DNA from: Lithospermum erythrorhizon
Taxonomy: Eukaryota > Streptophyta > Magnoliopsida > Boraginales > Boraginaceae
Assembly: GCA_019722365.1 (NCBI GenBank)
Contig: JADFUC010000278.1
Location: forward strand, 682,001-746,000
Direction of reading: 5' to 3'
Length of the DNA stretch: 64,000 nt
Shown here: positions 1 to 12,809 of the stretch, in pieces
Numbering within the stretch: position 1 is the first letter of the stretch
Layout of the letters: each line of letters opens with the position of its first letter
Notes under the pieces: model-generated
Database searches by the model: none
The model's input: the letters and a program-made list of their open reading frames with translations, nothing else
What the model was told of the DNA's origin: nothing
Made by a program: the position numbers and the translations under genes

Positions 1-148
1 CTCGGGGTCGAACACATCCCTTACGGGATTCGAACCTTCATCACTTACAAAGACTGAGATGGTAACCATCGACCTATGACCCGGAGGTTAACAGACAAAG
101 TATTCCATATTATAGGAAGGCGTGGGGGAGATTAAAATAGAAATAAAC

Positions 149-1500
149 CTGAGGCTCGCCAATCCAACGCATAGGCTTTGAAGAAAGATCAACCTCTTGC
201 TCATGCGCACTTTTGTGCCACAAATCACTAAGCAGCAAGTTGAACTCCCCATCATAATGAAAAGGTTCCTTCTTCCCCTCCTCTACATCCACTATCAGTG
301 ATCCATATAATCCTGCTGATCTTTGCATCCCATAGTGTCCATGGTAGAAATATGTCCCTGCCTACATACAATAGTCGTCCCATAGACGAATATTCACAAC
401 ATCGAATTAATTTAATAGCAGGGTTGTATACACGTGTTATCGAAATATATAGTTCGGTTTTTAAGAGGGTTGTTAAAAAATTAAGTCGGGAACATCATAT
501 TGGTTTAGCCGTGTACCTTAATTAGAGTATCTTACGAGTATTAAACTAATTATGGACATGGAAACGATAATGTTTGGAAAATGACAACATATATAATGGT
601 TTAGCCACAATATTGGGAAGTAAATATTCCGTATTAGCTAGATAGTGTTAACTACAAATAATAGGAGTAGCTTTAACATTATTATGTTTAGCTGTTAACT
701 ACAAATAATAGGAGTAGCTTTAACATTGCGCTTCTGAATAGTGCTATCTAAAATTTAATATTTATAGAGTTTCAAGAAATAGGTGTTATTGATAATGAAC
801 CATTTATCAGGTTCCTGAGTTCTATTGTGTTGTTAAAAATGATTTAATTTATAGATGTAAATCGTTTCATTACCTTGTCAACTTTGAAGCGGTAGACAAA
901 TGATTCTCCAGGATTAATAGGACATTGTGAGATTGATGCTGTTCCATCAGCCCAAGGCGTATCAATCTGATGATAATAATTTATATTTATACATATATAT
1001 AATGAGACAACAATACAACATTGATAACATCAAAACATAAAAAAGTTCAACTCTCACCTACAACTTCATGCACTGCACATGCAAACATGCAGAGAGAGAG
1101 AGGGAGGGGGTAAGATAGAGATTTAACCTGTTGTACATTTTTATTATTTATTTTTCAAACTTTGGACAAACATCTAATGGAAGAGTAGGTAATATAGTAC
1201 CTGTCTAATACCATGCCAGTGAATGACAACTCCTTCAGTATGAAGATGGTTAGTAAGCTCAAGATGAATAGTATCACCGGCCCGAGCATGAATAGTTGGA
1301 CCCGGAAATTGGCCATTGATTCCCATCACAACTCCCTCTTTGCAATCAGGAGCCCAATGCATATACTCAACTTCCCATTTGAAGTGCCTTGTCTTTGCAC
1401 CAAATGCTCCAAATGAGTTGTTCACTATGAAGGCTATAAGAAAGAAACTTAACTTCAAGATTCTTGAAGAAATCAGAGATGGGTTCTTCAAGAATCCCAT
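149..1500 (-). CDS. L-ascorbate oxidase-type multicopper oxidase, 5' exons (partial)
   Basis: Secreted blue-copper oxidase of the ascorbate oxidase family, which oxidises apoplastic ascorbate with reduction of O2 to water. Three exons are visible: 1500-1201, 966-874 and 361-149, all phase 0 with GT-AG borders; the rest lies beyond the left edge. The start chosen is the ATG at 1500, because it gives MGFLKNPSL followed by a hydrophobic signal peptide (to about residue 35). An upstream in-frame ATG at 1743 would run through the MITE and promoter. After the signal come the first cupredoxin domain with [10 protein letters not shown] and the copper motif HWHG near the end of exon 1, [12 protein letters not shown] in exon 2, and [20 protein letters not shown] at the start of exon 3. 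The family is clear; whether it is a true ascorbate oxidase or a close paralogue needs the missing C-terminal copper sites. Confidence 0.88.
647..727. repeat. Short direct duplication inside oxidase intron 2
   Basis: The 34-bp segment starting GTTAACTACAAATAATAGG occurs at 647-680 and again at 694-727, with a 13-bp spacer. The two copies are identical by eye, suggesting a recent local duplication. Confidence 0.85.
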
Positions 1501-1586
1501 TGTTCTCCAGAAATCAGATACAAAAAAATGTTTGAAAGAATGTGAGATAATATTGCGATTGGGATGAATTTGTTGTGTGGCATTTG

Positions 1587-1597
1587 TATATTTTATA
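1587..1597 (-). promoter_or_regulatory. Candidate TATA box of the multicopper oxidase gene
   Basis: Reads TATAAAATATA on the minus strand, about 90 bp upstream of the chosen start codon, a usual plant spacing. It lies about 30 bp from the end of a MITE, so the sequence further upstream is transposon. Confidence 0.5.
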
Positions 1598-1626
1598 CTA
1601 GTAGAGTAGAGGACCAGGGTCAATGT

Positions 1627-2214
1627 TAGGATGTTATCGATTCCGTTAAAATCGAAAAAATCGATCGAATCGAATCGATTTTTTATCGATTTGATTGGAA
1701 AAAAATTAGACCGAACCGAAATGGTAAGAAAAAACTCAAACATAATTAATCGGTTTCGGCTCTTGTTTAAACCGAACCGAAACCGACCACGTAACCGAAG
1801 TCTATATATTTTGTTTTTAAAAATTTATATTTGTGATATTGTTAGATTATAACTATTTTAGTTTGAAATCACGAGTACTCTATTTTAGTTTGAAATCATG
1901 TATTTAGAAGTATCTATTAGTAATCAATGTTATTATGCATGCTAAGTAAGAATTCATTCAGTTATTCCATTATTGTTCATGCTGTTTGAAACAATCCAAG
2001 TAATAATCGCCTAGTAAGCACCAGCCGACGATTGTTCTCACGGTTATATCATGCATTTGGTGTATGTGGTTAAAATTTATGTGTATTTTATTTTAATTTG
2101 AAATCACGAATTTTTTATATTTTATTATTGTTATAAAACCGACCGAACCGAACCGATTAAGAATGAAAATCGACATCAACCGAACTGATTCAAACCGAAC
2201 CGAAAACATCCCTA
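1627..2214. mobile_element. hAT-type MITE (588 bp) with 8-bp target duplication
   Basis: Non-autonomous DNA transposon. The ends are TAGGATGTTATCGATTCCG on the left and, inverted on the right, TAGGGATGTTTTCGGTTCGG, imperfect terminal inverted repeats. It is flanked by an exact 8-bp duplication GTCAATGT at 1619-1626 and 2215-2222, the length typical of hAT insertions. Subterminal regions carry many CGGTTCGG/CCGAACCG-type repeats, which in hAT elements usually mark transposase binding regions. No transposase is encoded. It inserted directly upstream of the oxidase TATA box. Confidence 0.85.
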
Positions 2215-2222
2215 GTCAATGT

Positions 2223-3303
2223 TACTGCTATCGCAAATAGTCAATAAGTTAAATATACCCTTTGTAGCAATTTGAGATAACGATTATGGTTCATTAATAT
2301 TGACTAATTTTTACATGTTATTAATATTAATGTAAAAATAGTACAAGCAAGTTATCAAAATAATGTACTATTCTACGATTATATAATTTTAAAAATTGAA
2401 AAAAAAATGTACCAAAATTAATTAGTATATGTATCAAAATTGTTGAACAAATTGATATATATATTACCTAAAAGGGAAAATAAGATAATATAACTGAAAT
2501 TGAAGAATTCTTTTTAGGAAATGATACGTATTATCTAAAATGAACCAAACGAAGAAAAAAATATTATAAAATAATATCATTTGTATTTTGGATGCACAAA
2601 AAGGTTAATACATCTTAATTTTTCACCCAATTTAAGCGGATATTTTGTTCTTTCTTTTTTTCAAAGTAAAGAAAGTGTTTAGGTGATTAGAATTAAAATG
2701 ACACTATTAGTTTAGAGTTAAAATTAGGTAATATTAATGTATTAACCGGACCTTATATATACCTAAATTAAGGAGTTTTTTTAGATGCTTACAATGTGCT
2801 TACTTAAATATTGGTCATTGGATCACCACATTTTGATTAACGGTTAAGATTGAGTAAATGTATTTTATAGAATTATTGATTTAAGAATTTTAGGAAAAAA
2901 GCTTTCCACTCGCAGGTGCATTACACTCACCCCATAATTGTACTATGATCATTAATTGTTCTCATTTTGCCTATTTTTCTGGCTCATTTTAACCTTTTCA
3001 TAATTTGGTTTTCATTTTGCCTTTCTAGATTATAGTTTTATTCACCGCCTCAAAAAAGTTTTTTCATTTTTACTTACTCCCTCGATTTTGTGTATTATTT
3101 CATAATAACTCATTCATAACACTATCACATTATCTCTCTAACTCATCCATCCTTTCTCGCTTTATATATTGTCATGCATTCCCTGTATCCTCTCTATTTG
3201 AGCATTTTGCAACGGGCAACATGTTTCTTGAACTCACAATTAAAATAATGAAATTTAGGTATAGACTGTGATGCGAGTGCACACTTGTTGGTGATATTTG
3301 TTT
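2223..3303. other. Gene-free AT-rich stretch
   Basis: Upstream flank of the oxidase gene. I see no coding region, RNA gene or complete transposon here. Confidence 0.6.
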
Positions 3304-3977
3304 TGACAGTATGAATACCATGGCATGAGCAACGTGTGAATTACAGACTATGATAAAATATATAGGGGACAAGCAAATATAATAACTCATTCAGTGGCCT
3401 AAACACAAAGATACATATATAGGCATGCAACATAATAAAAGTACAATAGTAACAAATTGACCAAGAAGAACAGATTCACACTTCACAATAATACGTGTTG
3501 CATCATAATCGGAGATTCATTTTCGATAAAAATGGATACCACCACAAGGTTTACATGTGTATTTCATAGAATGAAATGGATACCACAACATTATAAGCGA
3601 GTGTATTACGTAAACTAAGAATTTTAACAATCAACACAAAACATTTCTTTAACACTATGAATATCATGGCATGAGTAACGTGGATTACGTATTATGATAA
3701 ACATATAAGGTACGCAATATAATAACTCATTCATACCAATAATCAAAGCATACATATACGTAAGTACGCAACATAATAAGTTCAATAGTAACATAATTTG
3801 AAGAATAGATTCACACTTCACAATAATACGTGTTGCATCATAATCGAAGATTCATTTCCGATAAAAATGGATATCACCACAAGGTTTACCTTTGTATTTC
3901 ATAGAATTAAATGGATACCACGACATTATAAGCGAGTGTATTACAAAAATTCATGAATTTTAACAATCAACACAAAA
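3304..3977. repeat. Two-copy tandem repeat, unit about 335-345 bp
   Basis: Copy 1 (about 3304-3645) and copy 2 (about 3650-3977) share long stretches such as ATACGTGTTGCATCATAATC, TTATAAGCGAGTGTATTAC and ATTTTAACAATCAACACAA, with scattered substitutions and small indels. The last 19-mer (3621-3639 and 3957-3975) recurs a third time at 5088-5106, on the far side of the LTR-like block. No protein is encoded. Confidence 0.8.
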
Positions 3978-4005
3978 TAAAGTTTTAACAATCACACAAA
4001 ATAAA

Positions 4006-5062
4006 AGTTAGAACCCATCAAACACATTCATAGAACAAAGTATCAAAGAATCTAGTATGAATTTAATCGTGATAAACACCAATTCATGCATCCGGATTCT
4101 CAAAATAATGTAAATTAATCTAAACATGAAATAACAAATGTATGAATACAAGGATTCTTACATATCAACGGAAGCGGATTGAACCCAATTCCCCACATAG
4201 TGCCTCACATGAAAGCCCCTCAAGATCCTCTCCAAAACTTGTTCAACACCAACGAGATGTCCTCTAGATTGCACACACCAAGAGGGAATCGAACCGAGAG
4301 CTTGAACTTGCTAGAGTTTTGTGATGAAATGTGAATTGGAAATGATGATCTTCCACTTCTCTTAGAGAGGAGGGCGGTTATCTTTTGAGGGGATTATGGC
4401 GCATTCTTATGTCATGAAAACCTAATCCCCCTTTAAATACCAAGTCCAAAATTCCACTGCTAAGCAACTCTCGTTAAGAAATCGCTTAATCTCGCTAACT
4501 TAATTTAGACCGCTATGAACTTCTAATTAAATAATGAGTTACTAGTGAGTTGTTCTATTTTAATTAACTTAACAAGTCAATTAAAATACTAACGAGGTCA
4601 CTATCGAATAGCTTATCAAGTTATTCTCATCGATCTTCACTTGCTTAATTGATTAAACTTGCAAGTTTAACCAATTGATGCTCATCAACATATATATTTG
4701 ACAAATATATAAATATTGAGAAATATTTCAGATTATACAAGTCTCATTTAATTCCCCTTACCGTGGAAATATTATTCGAATATCATCAGATGTGTAGTAA
4801 CTTCAGGCTCGAGATAATAGTAAGTTGTATACTTAAATGCACAATAATTGACCAATTATTATTATAACGACACGAGTAAGATCTAGCACCGCCTCAGGCA
4901 ACCCCTTAAATTATCGTATGAGAACCCACACTAGTAATATACCATTACTAAGGTGAACACTAAGTTCAAAGAATCACATTTAACCAACCCGTAAATGAAT
5001 TGATACACAATCGTCGCGAACGGACAATGTAAAAGAGAATCAATTCTCATTGATTTCCAACA
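4006..5062 (-). mobile_element. Probable solo LTR (Copia-like), antisense
   Basis: Read on the minus strand this block begins TGTTGGAAATC (at 5062) and ends near TTCTAACT (4006), giving near-complementary ends of the TGTTGG/CTAACA kind with the last base changed. Inside, the minus strand has a TATA-like GGTATTTAAAGG near 4441-4430 followed by transcript-leader-like sequence. This layout (about 1.06 kb, no coding domain on either side) fits a solo LTR left by recombination. I found no matching 5-bp target duplication (ATAAA left, CAAAC right), so the boundaries are approximate. Confidence 0.5.
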
Positions 5063-8000
5063 CAAACACCATTCATTCAGCTCCAAAATTTTAACAATCA
5101 ACACAATCAAAAAAATATATCAAATTCCACCAACCAATTATGGAATTAAACTCTGTCAAATTTTTTACAAAATAAAATCCAACCAACTCAAAATTGAACA
5201 ACTTTTGCCAGCTAAAACCCATGAATTTGGTGACAACACATACCACAAACTTTATATAATTTCACCACCAACATTCCCAAAAAGGAAGTCATGCAACACA
5301 AAAACATGGCGTAAAAAAACCTTTGCTTTCTGTTGTCTTCACCATTTTTTGTTCAATATTTTCAACTTCTTCGCCCCTACAAATGCTAATCTGCTTAAAG
5401 CAAATCTGAAGGGTTTTTTCGCTTTTTTGTGGGATTTGTGGCAAATTATTTGGAGGTGGCAAAATTAGGACATTTGGGAGAAACTGATTTTGAGTAATTA
5501 TGTTATTTCGAAATTAGGGAATTTGTGAGAATCTACTCTTTTGGTTTTGGATTCGTGGTGATTTTAAGGAGCAAAATTAGGGGATTTTGTGAGATAAATT
5601 AGGGATTTCAATGGGAGTAGGAGAGGCTGAATTGAGGGGTTGAGTGAATTCAAGTGGATCGATTTTGTGGGGGGTAGGGAATTGAGGGAGGGATTTAGTT
5701 TTTATTATTTTATCATTAAAATAGTAATTGTCTTTTTTATCCCTATAAGCATCATGTTTACAATTCATTGTAAGCATCTAAGTATGACTCCATACTAATC
5801 CAAAAATAGAGTGTAAGATCATTATAACCTTATTAATAAATGCATCAACGTAATTTAAAAAATTTCATTTCATAATTATACGATTAAATGATAAAGTTAA
5901 AGACTTAATCAACCTTGATGGCATGTTGCCGATAAAGTTTAATCCATAATAATTCTTGAGTTGTATATTTTGTCCTAATAAATTAACAAATGCAAGTTAA
6001 TTTGTTGAGTTGAAGGCATTTTTCAAGTGTTTGGAGACGTTAGGGATCGAGACCCCATCGAGACCAGTCTCGATGCACCTAATTGGAGCCGTCCTGCATG
6101 AGCCCATCGAGGTCATCGAGATCACCAGACCAGTCCTTGGCTGGCCCCATCAATTTATTTGCCCGCCAGAATAAATGGGGATTAGGCCATTTATTTTATA
6201 ATCCAGCCTTTTCAATTTCTCTAAATTCCTTTTGTTCCAAATTAATAGAGTTGTTCTCTACTGATTTGTATCATCCGTATATCATTTTAAGCTAAACTGA
6301 GTGTAGATTTGTCATCGAGATACTAAATTATAAAGTATTATTCAATTGGAGAAACTTAGTTTGATGGTGACCAGAACAATCATCGAGAAGTTCTTTCTAG
6401 TTGATTTCTCAAGTACAGCCAAATGTGACGACTCAAGCGAGAAACCCGTATAAAGATCTCGGGTGTTATTTACTGTATTTTCACTATTATCTCTGCTCGC
6501 ATTACATTGAGATATTAGACTCAGAGGTTTGGGCGTGTCGAGCAGACGGCTTGGGCTATATCGATCGCTCCTCAAACATAATTTGGTAAATATTTTTATC
6601 CTCACAAAATTAGCATATTTCATTGTACATTATAAACAAGTATAACGTGTCAAATGCTATATATTCCTAATGTTTTTCATTAGCTGGAATTGTCCGACCT
6701 AATTAAATTCATGCCACAAAACAAAATGATTGAAAATTGATACATAAAGCAAAAGCAGTTTATTTGAAGCCTCTTTCTTTTCACTTGTTGTAATCCATTG
6801 GATACATGGACCTTAGCGCTCGACTTATTTTGAGTATGTGCCAACTATTCAATATTCATTATAAAGGTATACATATTCGTGTCTTGGCATGTTCAAATTT
6901 CACTCAGCTAACATTGCATGATTGGGGGTTTCATGTTGATTCATCATTTTTACATGTGAATAACCAGACAGTGAAGCAGGAAATGGGTGCAAGTAGGTAT
7001 ATGAGTGAACCCAAAAGTTCGATTCGATTCGTATTATTATGCTCGCGCTCTGGCTCAATAACAAGAACATAAACCGAACTCAAAAATTAGCTTACGTGAT
7101 CGACCAAACCGTGCGAAATAGTTCGGTCGGCTACATTTGATTCATTATCACTTAGATATGATGTAAACCTATTTTGAAAACCTCATACAAATACAAATTT
7201 ATCATCATTTGTCTCATTTTCTTCCTATTACATCCACTCTCATCCATTCGATCTTCGTCACCGTAGGGCAGTGTTCAAACGCTTACCCCAAACGTGTTCG
7301 ATTCGATTCAAGCAAAGTTCTGGCTTGATTCGCGGGTGTCTCTAAGACTAGACACTTGAAACGTGTTCGAGCCTATGCCCCTACACTTTCAAACATATAA
7401 TACTCAAACCCAAAGAAAAGCCTCAGATAGCTCAGCTCATGTGCCCAAAAGGCAAGAACTGGTAGACTAACTCCTTCCTTCCCAACATTTGAAAATTAAT
7501 TTTCATTGCTATTCAAAAATTCTATTATTAAGTTGTTCAAAATTCTATCATTAAATTATTCAAAAATTATGTTGTTCATACTTCTTAATTTTATTTTTAC
7601 TACGGAGTAATATAAATTGATTTGTTATCATCCTTACATAAAATTATGATTTTGCCAATGCTATATAACATGTATGCATGTCTTATCATGTCCTTCCTGT
7701 ATTTAGACCCTACGGAGTACTCCATAAGTTTTAAAATAAATGATTGTTTAGATAAAAAGTAATTTATTAAGTGATTTATTAAGGAATTATGAAACTATAT
7801 TGAAATTGTAAAAGTTACATTGAAAATATAAAAGTTAAGCATTGAAATACCATAAAAGTATATTAAAAATTTATAACAATCAATTATTTAAAAAGTATAA
7901 ATTTTTGTATTTATCATATTAAATTTTAATTATTTTTCTAGTTCGAAAGAAAAAGAATAAAAGTACCACTTTTATGTGTAATATAGTAAGCATATGCCCA

Positions 8001-10225
8001 ATGTGCGTACCCGATGTGATCAATTATTATTGTCGCTTTTGCAGCTAAAGAAAAGCAAGTCCAACTCATCTTCACTCATACACATCCCACTTTATTTAGC
8101 CCCAGTTCGACTTTTTGACAATTAAATATTTTAATAATCCTCTTCTAAAAACCCCAACATGATGAAGTTTTACCTTCAATGAGAATATGCCTTCAATGAG
8201 AAACACGTGAAGTAAAGAATTATTCGAGTAGTGTGTGCGATTTTTGTTGAATGAATACAATAATAGCTAGCCTATGTAGAGTTTTTGATTCTGCTGTTTT
8301 TGGTTGTGTCAACACTTTCAAAGAATATACTGTATATGATACTATAGTTCAAAGAAGAGAAAACCTTTATCTCTGGAAAGATTTACAAAGAGAACAAGAA
8401 AAATATTTAATTTTAAAATTGTCAATATAATGTTATTTATAGTCAGAATCTATTGCGATCGTTAAAAACTAAAAATAAGGAAATTGCATAGATTGTCCAA
8501 ATAATAACCAAAACAAATAGGCTAATAAGTTATTATAACCTAACGCTGACAAAAGTGTGAAATCATTACACTACGAATGAGTTAATAGGCGACGTGCTTC
8601 AATTGACGAATCTTATCAGAAGTTTCTTTTAACCACTTCTCTCAATACAAGCATTCGCTTTCTTATAAAAAAGCTCTAACTCCCCATCAGATGAAGAAGA
8701 GTATAACTCCAACGGCGCGACGTATCATCATGATCAACGTAGATGCTGCCATTCAAACCCAAATTGTGACAAGTATTTGTAGGAGCTAATTGGAAAACCG
8801 AACTATACAACAAGATTCGCAAAGAAATAATACAACATGAGCATTTTGTATCACAATGAAATGTATTACAACTAAACAAAAAAAACCTTTAGATTACAAT
8901 GAAAATGATTCGAACAAAACGCAAACCCGATCAAGTCATTCCATTTTCTCCTTAAAATGTATTCTAATTCTCTTCCCAAACGGTGCTTAGGACTAATTAG
9001 ATCGGCCATACAAAACCTTAACTGATCAAAGCAAAAGTGGGCTCGCACGACCCCCCTTTCGAATCCCATTCGTGTCCGCAGGCCACACCCGGGCTTCTGC
9101 CAATTTGTCATTTTCCCTCGATTTGCACTCCCCGGGCAGCGGCTGCAGAGTTTTGCATAAGTAGTCAATCACATTACTATACACAGAGCCTTACTTTATA
9201 ACCGCCACTCTCCCACATTCGCCCAACGTACGACGCTGGCTTCCAAACTTTATGCTGATCCCATCTTCGCCAGCAAGCTCATTGACACACAAATGAGAGA
9301 CAAATTTTTGGGATTCTACAACGCCTAATATTCACTTATCCAACAAGATTATAAATACATTCATTAACGAATTAACTAATATAGATTGTAACCTTTGTTT
9401 TTCTTTCAGCACTTTTGATTAACCTCCGGAGGAGTTGTTTGTCTTATAAATTTAAATACTACGGAGTACTAAAGTAGGTGGTCTCCGACTATGTAATCTA
9501 ACTCATCTTTATTAATCATATTTTTTTTATTTGTTAAATAAATGTAGTCATGAATCATGGTTAACACATTTTACATTTCGATCAACTTAAAACAAAGTGG
9601 CATGGCCGCCTTGGCCGGTGTGCATATAGTGATCATGTACATATATACAATGTGTCATGTTTCTTTTTTCTATTTTATTGTTGTTACTAGTTATATGTAC
9701 AATTCTCACAAGTAAATTATTTTATTATTTTTGTATAATAAAATTATAATGAAAAAAATAAAATTTAAAAAAAAAAAATTCAGTTAAATAAAGATATACA
9801 ATAAAATGAAAAGATAAAGCGATCGCTGAATAACTTTTTATTTCTATTTCAGATAATTCAATTTAGTACTGTTTAGTAGATAATATTCAGAAGTATAGCT
9901 ACTTTTAATTTATCTTACAGCCACAAGACCATTTAATAAGTTATTGTTAAAAATTAAAATAAAAACAAATTATTGAGTGGTAAAATAGAAATACATTAAT
10001 TTGGGATTCACTTTGTAATCAGCCAACTCACCCTTACACATTATTATATATGGTATAGATATGTTTAGCATAATATACTCCTTGGCTAGTTGAGAAACAC
10101 AAATTTCCAAGAAAAAATGTAATTTGTCATAAATCTTTTATCGCAGCGGAAATCACCACATCAATGGCCGAGCATATTGTCTTTCGTAATACCAGCAGCT
10201 AACACTAAGTGACGTGCCTTTTAAC
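5063..10225. other. Gene-poor intergenic region
   Basis: Short open frames occur but none shows a domain or splice-supported continuation. A GC-richer patch at about 6030-6180 with repeated CATCGAG sequence followed by TTATTTTATAATCC resembles part of an LTR, but I could not delimit it. About 8650-9300 is less AT-rich and could hold a decayed gene; I recognise nothing in it. The motif TACGGAGTA occurs at 7601, 7711 and 9460. Confidence 0.5.
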
Positions 10226-10465
10226 TAGGGCTTCCATCGGGTCGGTTCGTTCGGGTTTTGGGTATTTTGAACCGAACCTAGACTGGCCGGGTTCGATTTA
10301 TGGAACCAACCGGTCTTGCTCGCCGTTCCGGATTAAATCGTTCCGATCGTTCGGCCCGGCCTCGGTTATTTTCGTTCCGGGCCGTTCGGGTTATTTTAGT
10401 TTTTTCCGCCGTTTTTTCGGGTTATTTCTGTTCGGTTCTCGGTTATTTCCAAGTTATATATAAGA

Positions 10466-10505
<40 letters not shown>

Positions 10506-10705
10506 TTTATTTTTTTAAATTAAAAATTAATCGGTTCGGTTCGGTTCCCCGAACCCCATCGTTCTCGAAAGTTCCCAATCCCGAACCGAAATTTTTCGCT
10601 TTTTTATGCCAACCGAATGGGTTCGGTTCCAATCGGTTCCTCCAATTTCGTTATTTTCGGCTCCTGTCGGCTCTGCCTCTACCGGATTAGATTGTCGAAG
10701 CCCTA
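10226..10705. mobile_element. Second hAT-type MITE (480 bp)
   Basis: Ends TAGGGCTTC on the left and GAAGCCCTA on the right form a 9-bp perfect inverted repeat. Flanks CTTTTAAC (10218-10225) and CTTTAACC (10706-10713) look like an 8-bp target duplication differing by one T. Like the element at 1627-2214 it has subterminal CGGTTCGG/CCGAACCG arrays in both orientations, so the two belong to one broad group, although the interiors differ. A long TA microsatellite sits in the middle. No transposase is encoded. Confidence 0.75.
10468..10503. repeat. (TA)n microsatellite
   Basis: About 18 uninterrupted TA dinucleotides inside the second hAT MITE. Confidence 0.95.
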
Positions 10706-12809
10706 CTTTAACCACAAGTGAAGGGCAATTGTAGTACTTCCTTCCTCTCATATAAAATTATATAGTTTTGATTGTTTAAAAAATTAAAATTAAAATGATT
10801 CTATTAAAGGGGCCGGGTAAAGTAGCCCATTGTCCCACAAATTATCCAACAACACATCTCCTCGAAGGCTTGAAGTCTTGAACTACGTATTAAGGGGCTG
10901 AATATGGGCCGGAACAATACTAGTGAATTAGTGAGAGGGTCAAAGGAGCACCAAATTGCCAAAAAAAAAATTCCAAGATTTGCCTAAGATTATGTCTTAC
11001 AATTATTTATTTTAATTATTGTTTTCATTTTATTAATAATAAAATAATTTTGCATTATTTTTCTTTTAATTTTTCTTAATATATAATTAACAAAATATTG
11101 GAAGAGATTTACCTTAAAAATAAAACAGTGTCTTGCCTATCAATTAACCCAAGGACATCAAATACAGTCCATGAAACCTGTGAATCCATTTCTTTTCTTA
11201 TCACGATATTGATTGTGCCTCAACGATGGTCTTCCCACCACCAAGCGGCGCTAGGCCGAGCCGCCGTAAATTTCTACCTCAATTGCAATCGAACAAAGGA
11301 GGAGCAACCCATGCCACTAGAGAATTGGGCGATGTGCTTAACAACTAAGCATCGACATTTCAAAATTTACCTTGTCATCTTCATATAAAGTTAATGAGGA
11401 GGACAAAAGAATAAACATTAAAAATATCGACTTTTATTACATTGGAATCACGAAAAATTTCCACCATTGCCCGCTAAGACCAAATTTTTGCATCATTCTC
11501 AAAATCAGACTTTAATAATAAAAATATATTAATTTATCTCTCCAAATAAAATACTTCCTTTCTCTCTCCAATTTAATGTTTGAGGATACGATTGTACTTC
11601 AATATTATATTCTAATATTTGAGGATATGATATAGGGAATTTGATTTTTTTTAATAATGTAAAAAGTAAATTTTAAATTTAATAAAATTCAGAGTAACGA
11701 ATTAATTTGCGAAATTTTATGTATAAAACCTGCGAGTGCTCTTAAGGGTGGTGATAAGGTGATGGTTAAGCTTGACTAGCAATGGACTTATATCATTAGT
11801 AATTGAAAAGTACATAAACTATCATAAAAATTTAAAACGTCAATTATAATATTTTTTAGTGTTCCATATTGATAAGCATGTTCTAAAAAGTGAAGTGTAC
11901 AATCAAATTACCTCTTACCTATTTATTTGTGTTATTGAATTAAAATATATAAATTACATCTCATTTTTTTATATATATTTTGTTGTTCAATCAACCACGA
12001 TATTGTAAGAATAAATTTGCCGTATCATTAACTTATTAAAACATTAATACAAATTTAATTTAATAGTTCACAAACTATCATACATGATACGACTCACAGA
12101 AATATAGCATATGATTCAAATTGTTAAAAAAATATCATAAAATAAATAATAACCTATGTTAAATAATTATTTAATCATAACATAATTCCAAAATCTTGAA
12201 TTACATGAATATGTTATATGTAAAATATAACATAATCAGATTGATATACGAATCGTTAGTACATAATTAGAATGAATTGATTCATACTAGAGAATTTGTC
12301 CTCAAGAGTTGTATAATGCTTCTCCCTTTTATTTCTGGTAAAACTTTACTTTATATACTACAATAATGATTATTGTTCTTGTTATAACCCTTTAAAATGA
12401 AAATGTATCATGTTTTATAAGTATGGTTTAATCAAACCCGCAAATTCTAATTAACTTAGTATTAACTTTCCATCAAGCCAATAAAATCAAGATTTGTAAC
12501 ATTTGTAATAATTTATTAATTAATATAAAAATTAATTATCCTACTAATGATCATTTTTAATGGAAAGTTATTCTAAATGGTTTTGAATTAAATTATATTC
12601 TTAAATAATATTCTTACAACCTATATATAAAGCATGATTTTGATTGAAGGTATTATTTAATTCTTAAAAAAGAAAAAGGCGGAGTAATTGGAGTTGACAG
12701 TGAGTCTTTCCCTTATTCTCCTTCTTCTGATGTAGATTTATTAAGAGTATGAGCTAGTGTAGATTTGTATGTTTTATTTTGTCCCCAAAAACAAAATACA
12801 AGGGAATAT
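10706..12809. other. Gene-free AT-rich stretch upstream of the GNAT gene
   Basis: No coding or RNA feature seen. The last few hundred bases should contain the GNAT promoter; I could not single out a convincing TATA box. Confidence 0.5.

Noticed and set aside
1..100. GGGATTCGAACC-like words near the left edge suggesting a tRNA or element end
   Set aside because: No cloverleaf is possible and the segment is cut by the window edge; it is most simply part of an oxidase intron.
5205..5468. 87-codon open frame on the plus strand
   Set aside because: No domain, no splice continuation and AT-rich composition; likely chance.
8872..9168. 98-codon frame on the minus strand, Cys-rich at the start
   Set aside because: Cys spacing fits no zinc finger I know; perhaps a decayed gene, but nothing to name.
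9601..9618. GGCCGCCTTGGCC fits an SfiI site, as in cDNA cloning adapters
   Set aside because: No other adapter sequence is present and the flanks are ordinary genomic DNA; a chance match.
11098..11388. 96-codon open frame on the plus strand
   Set aside because: No recognisable motif and no start context or neighbour to support it.
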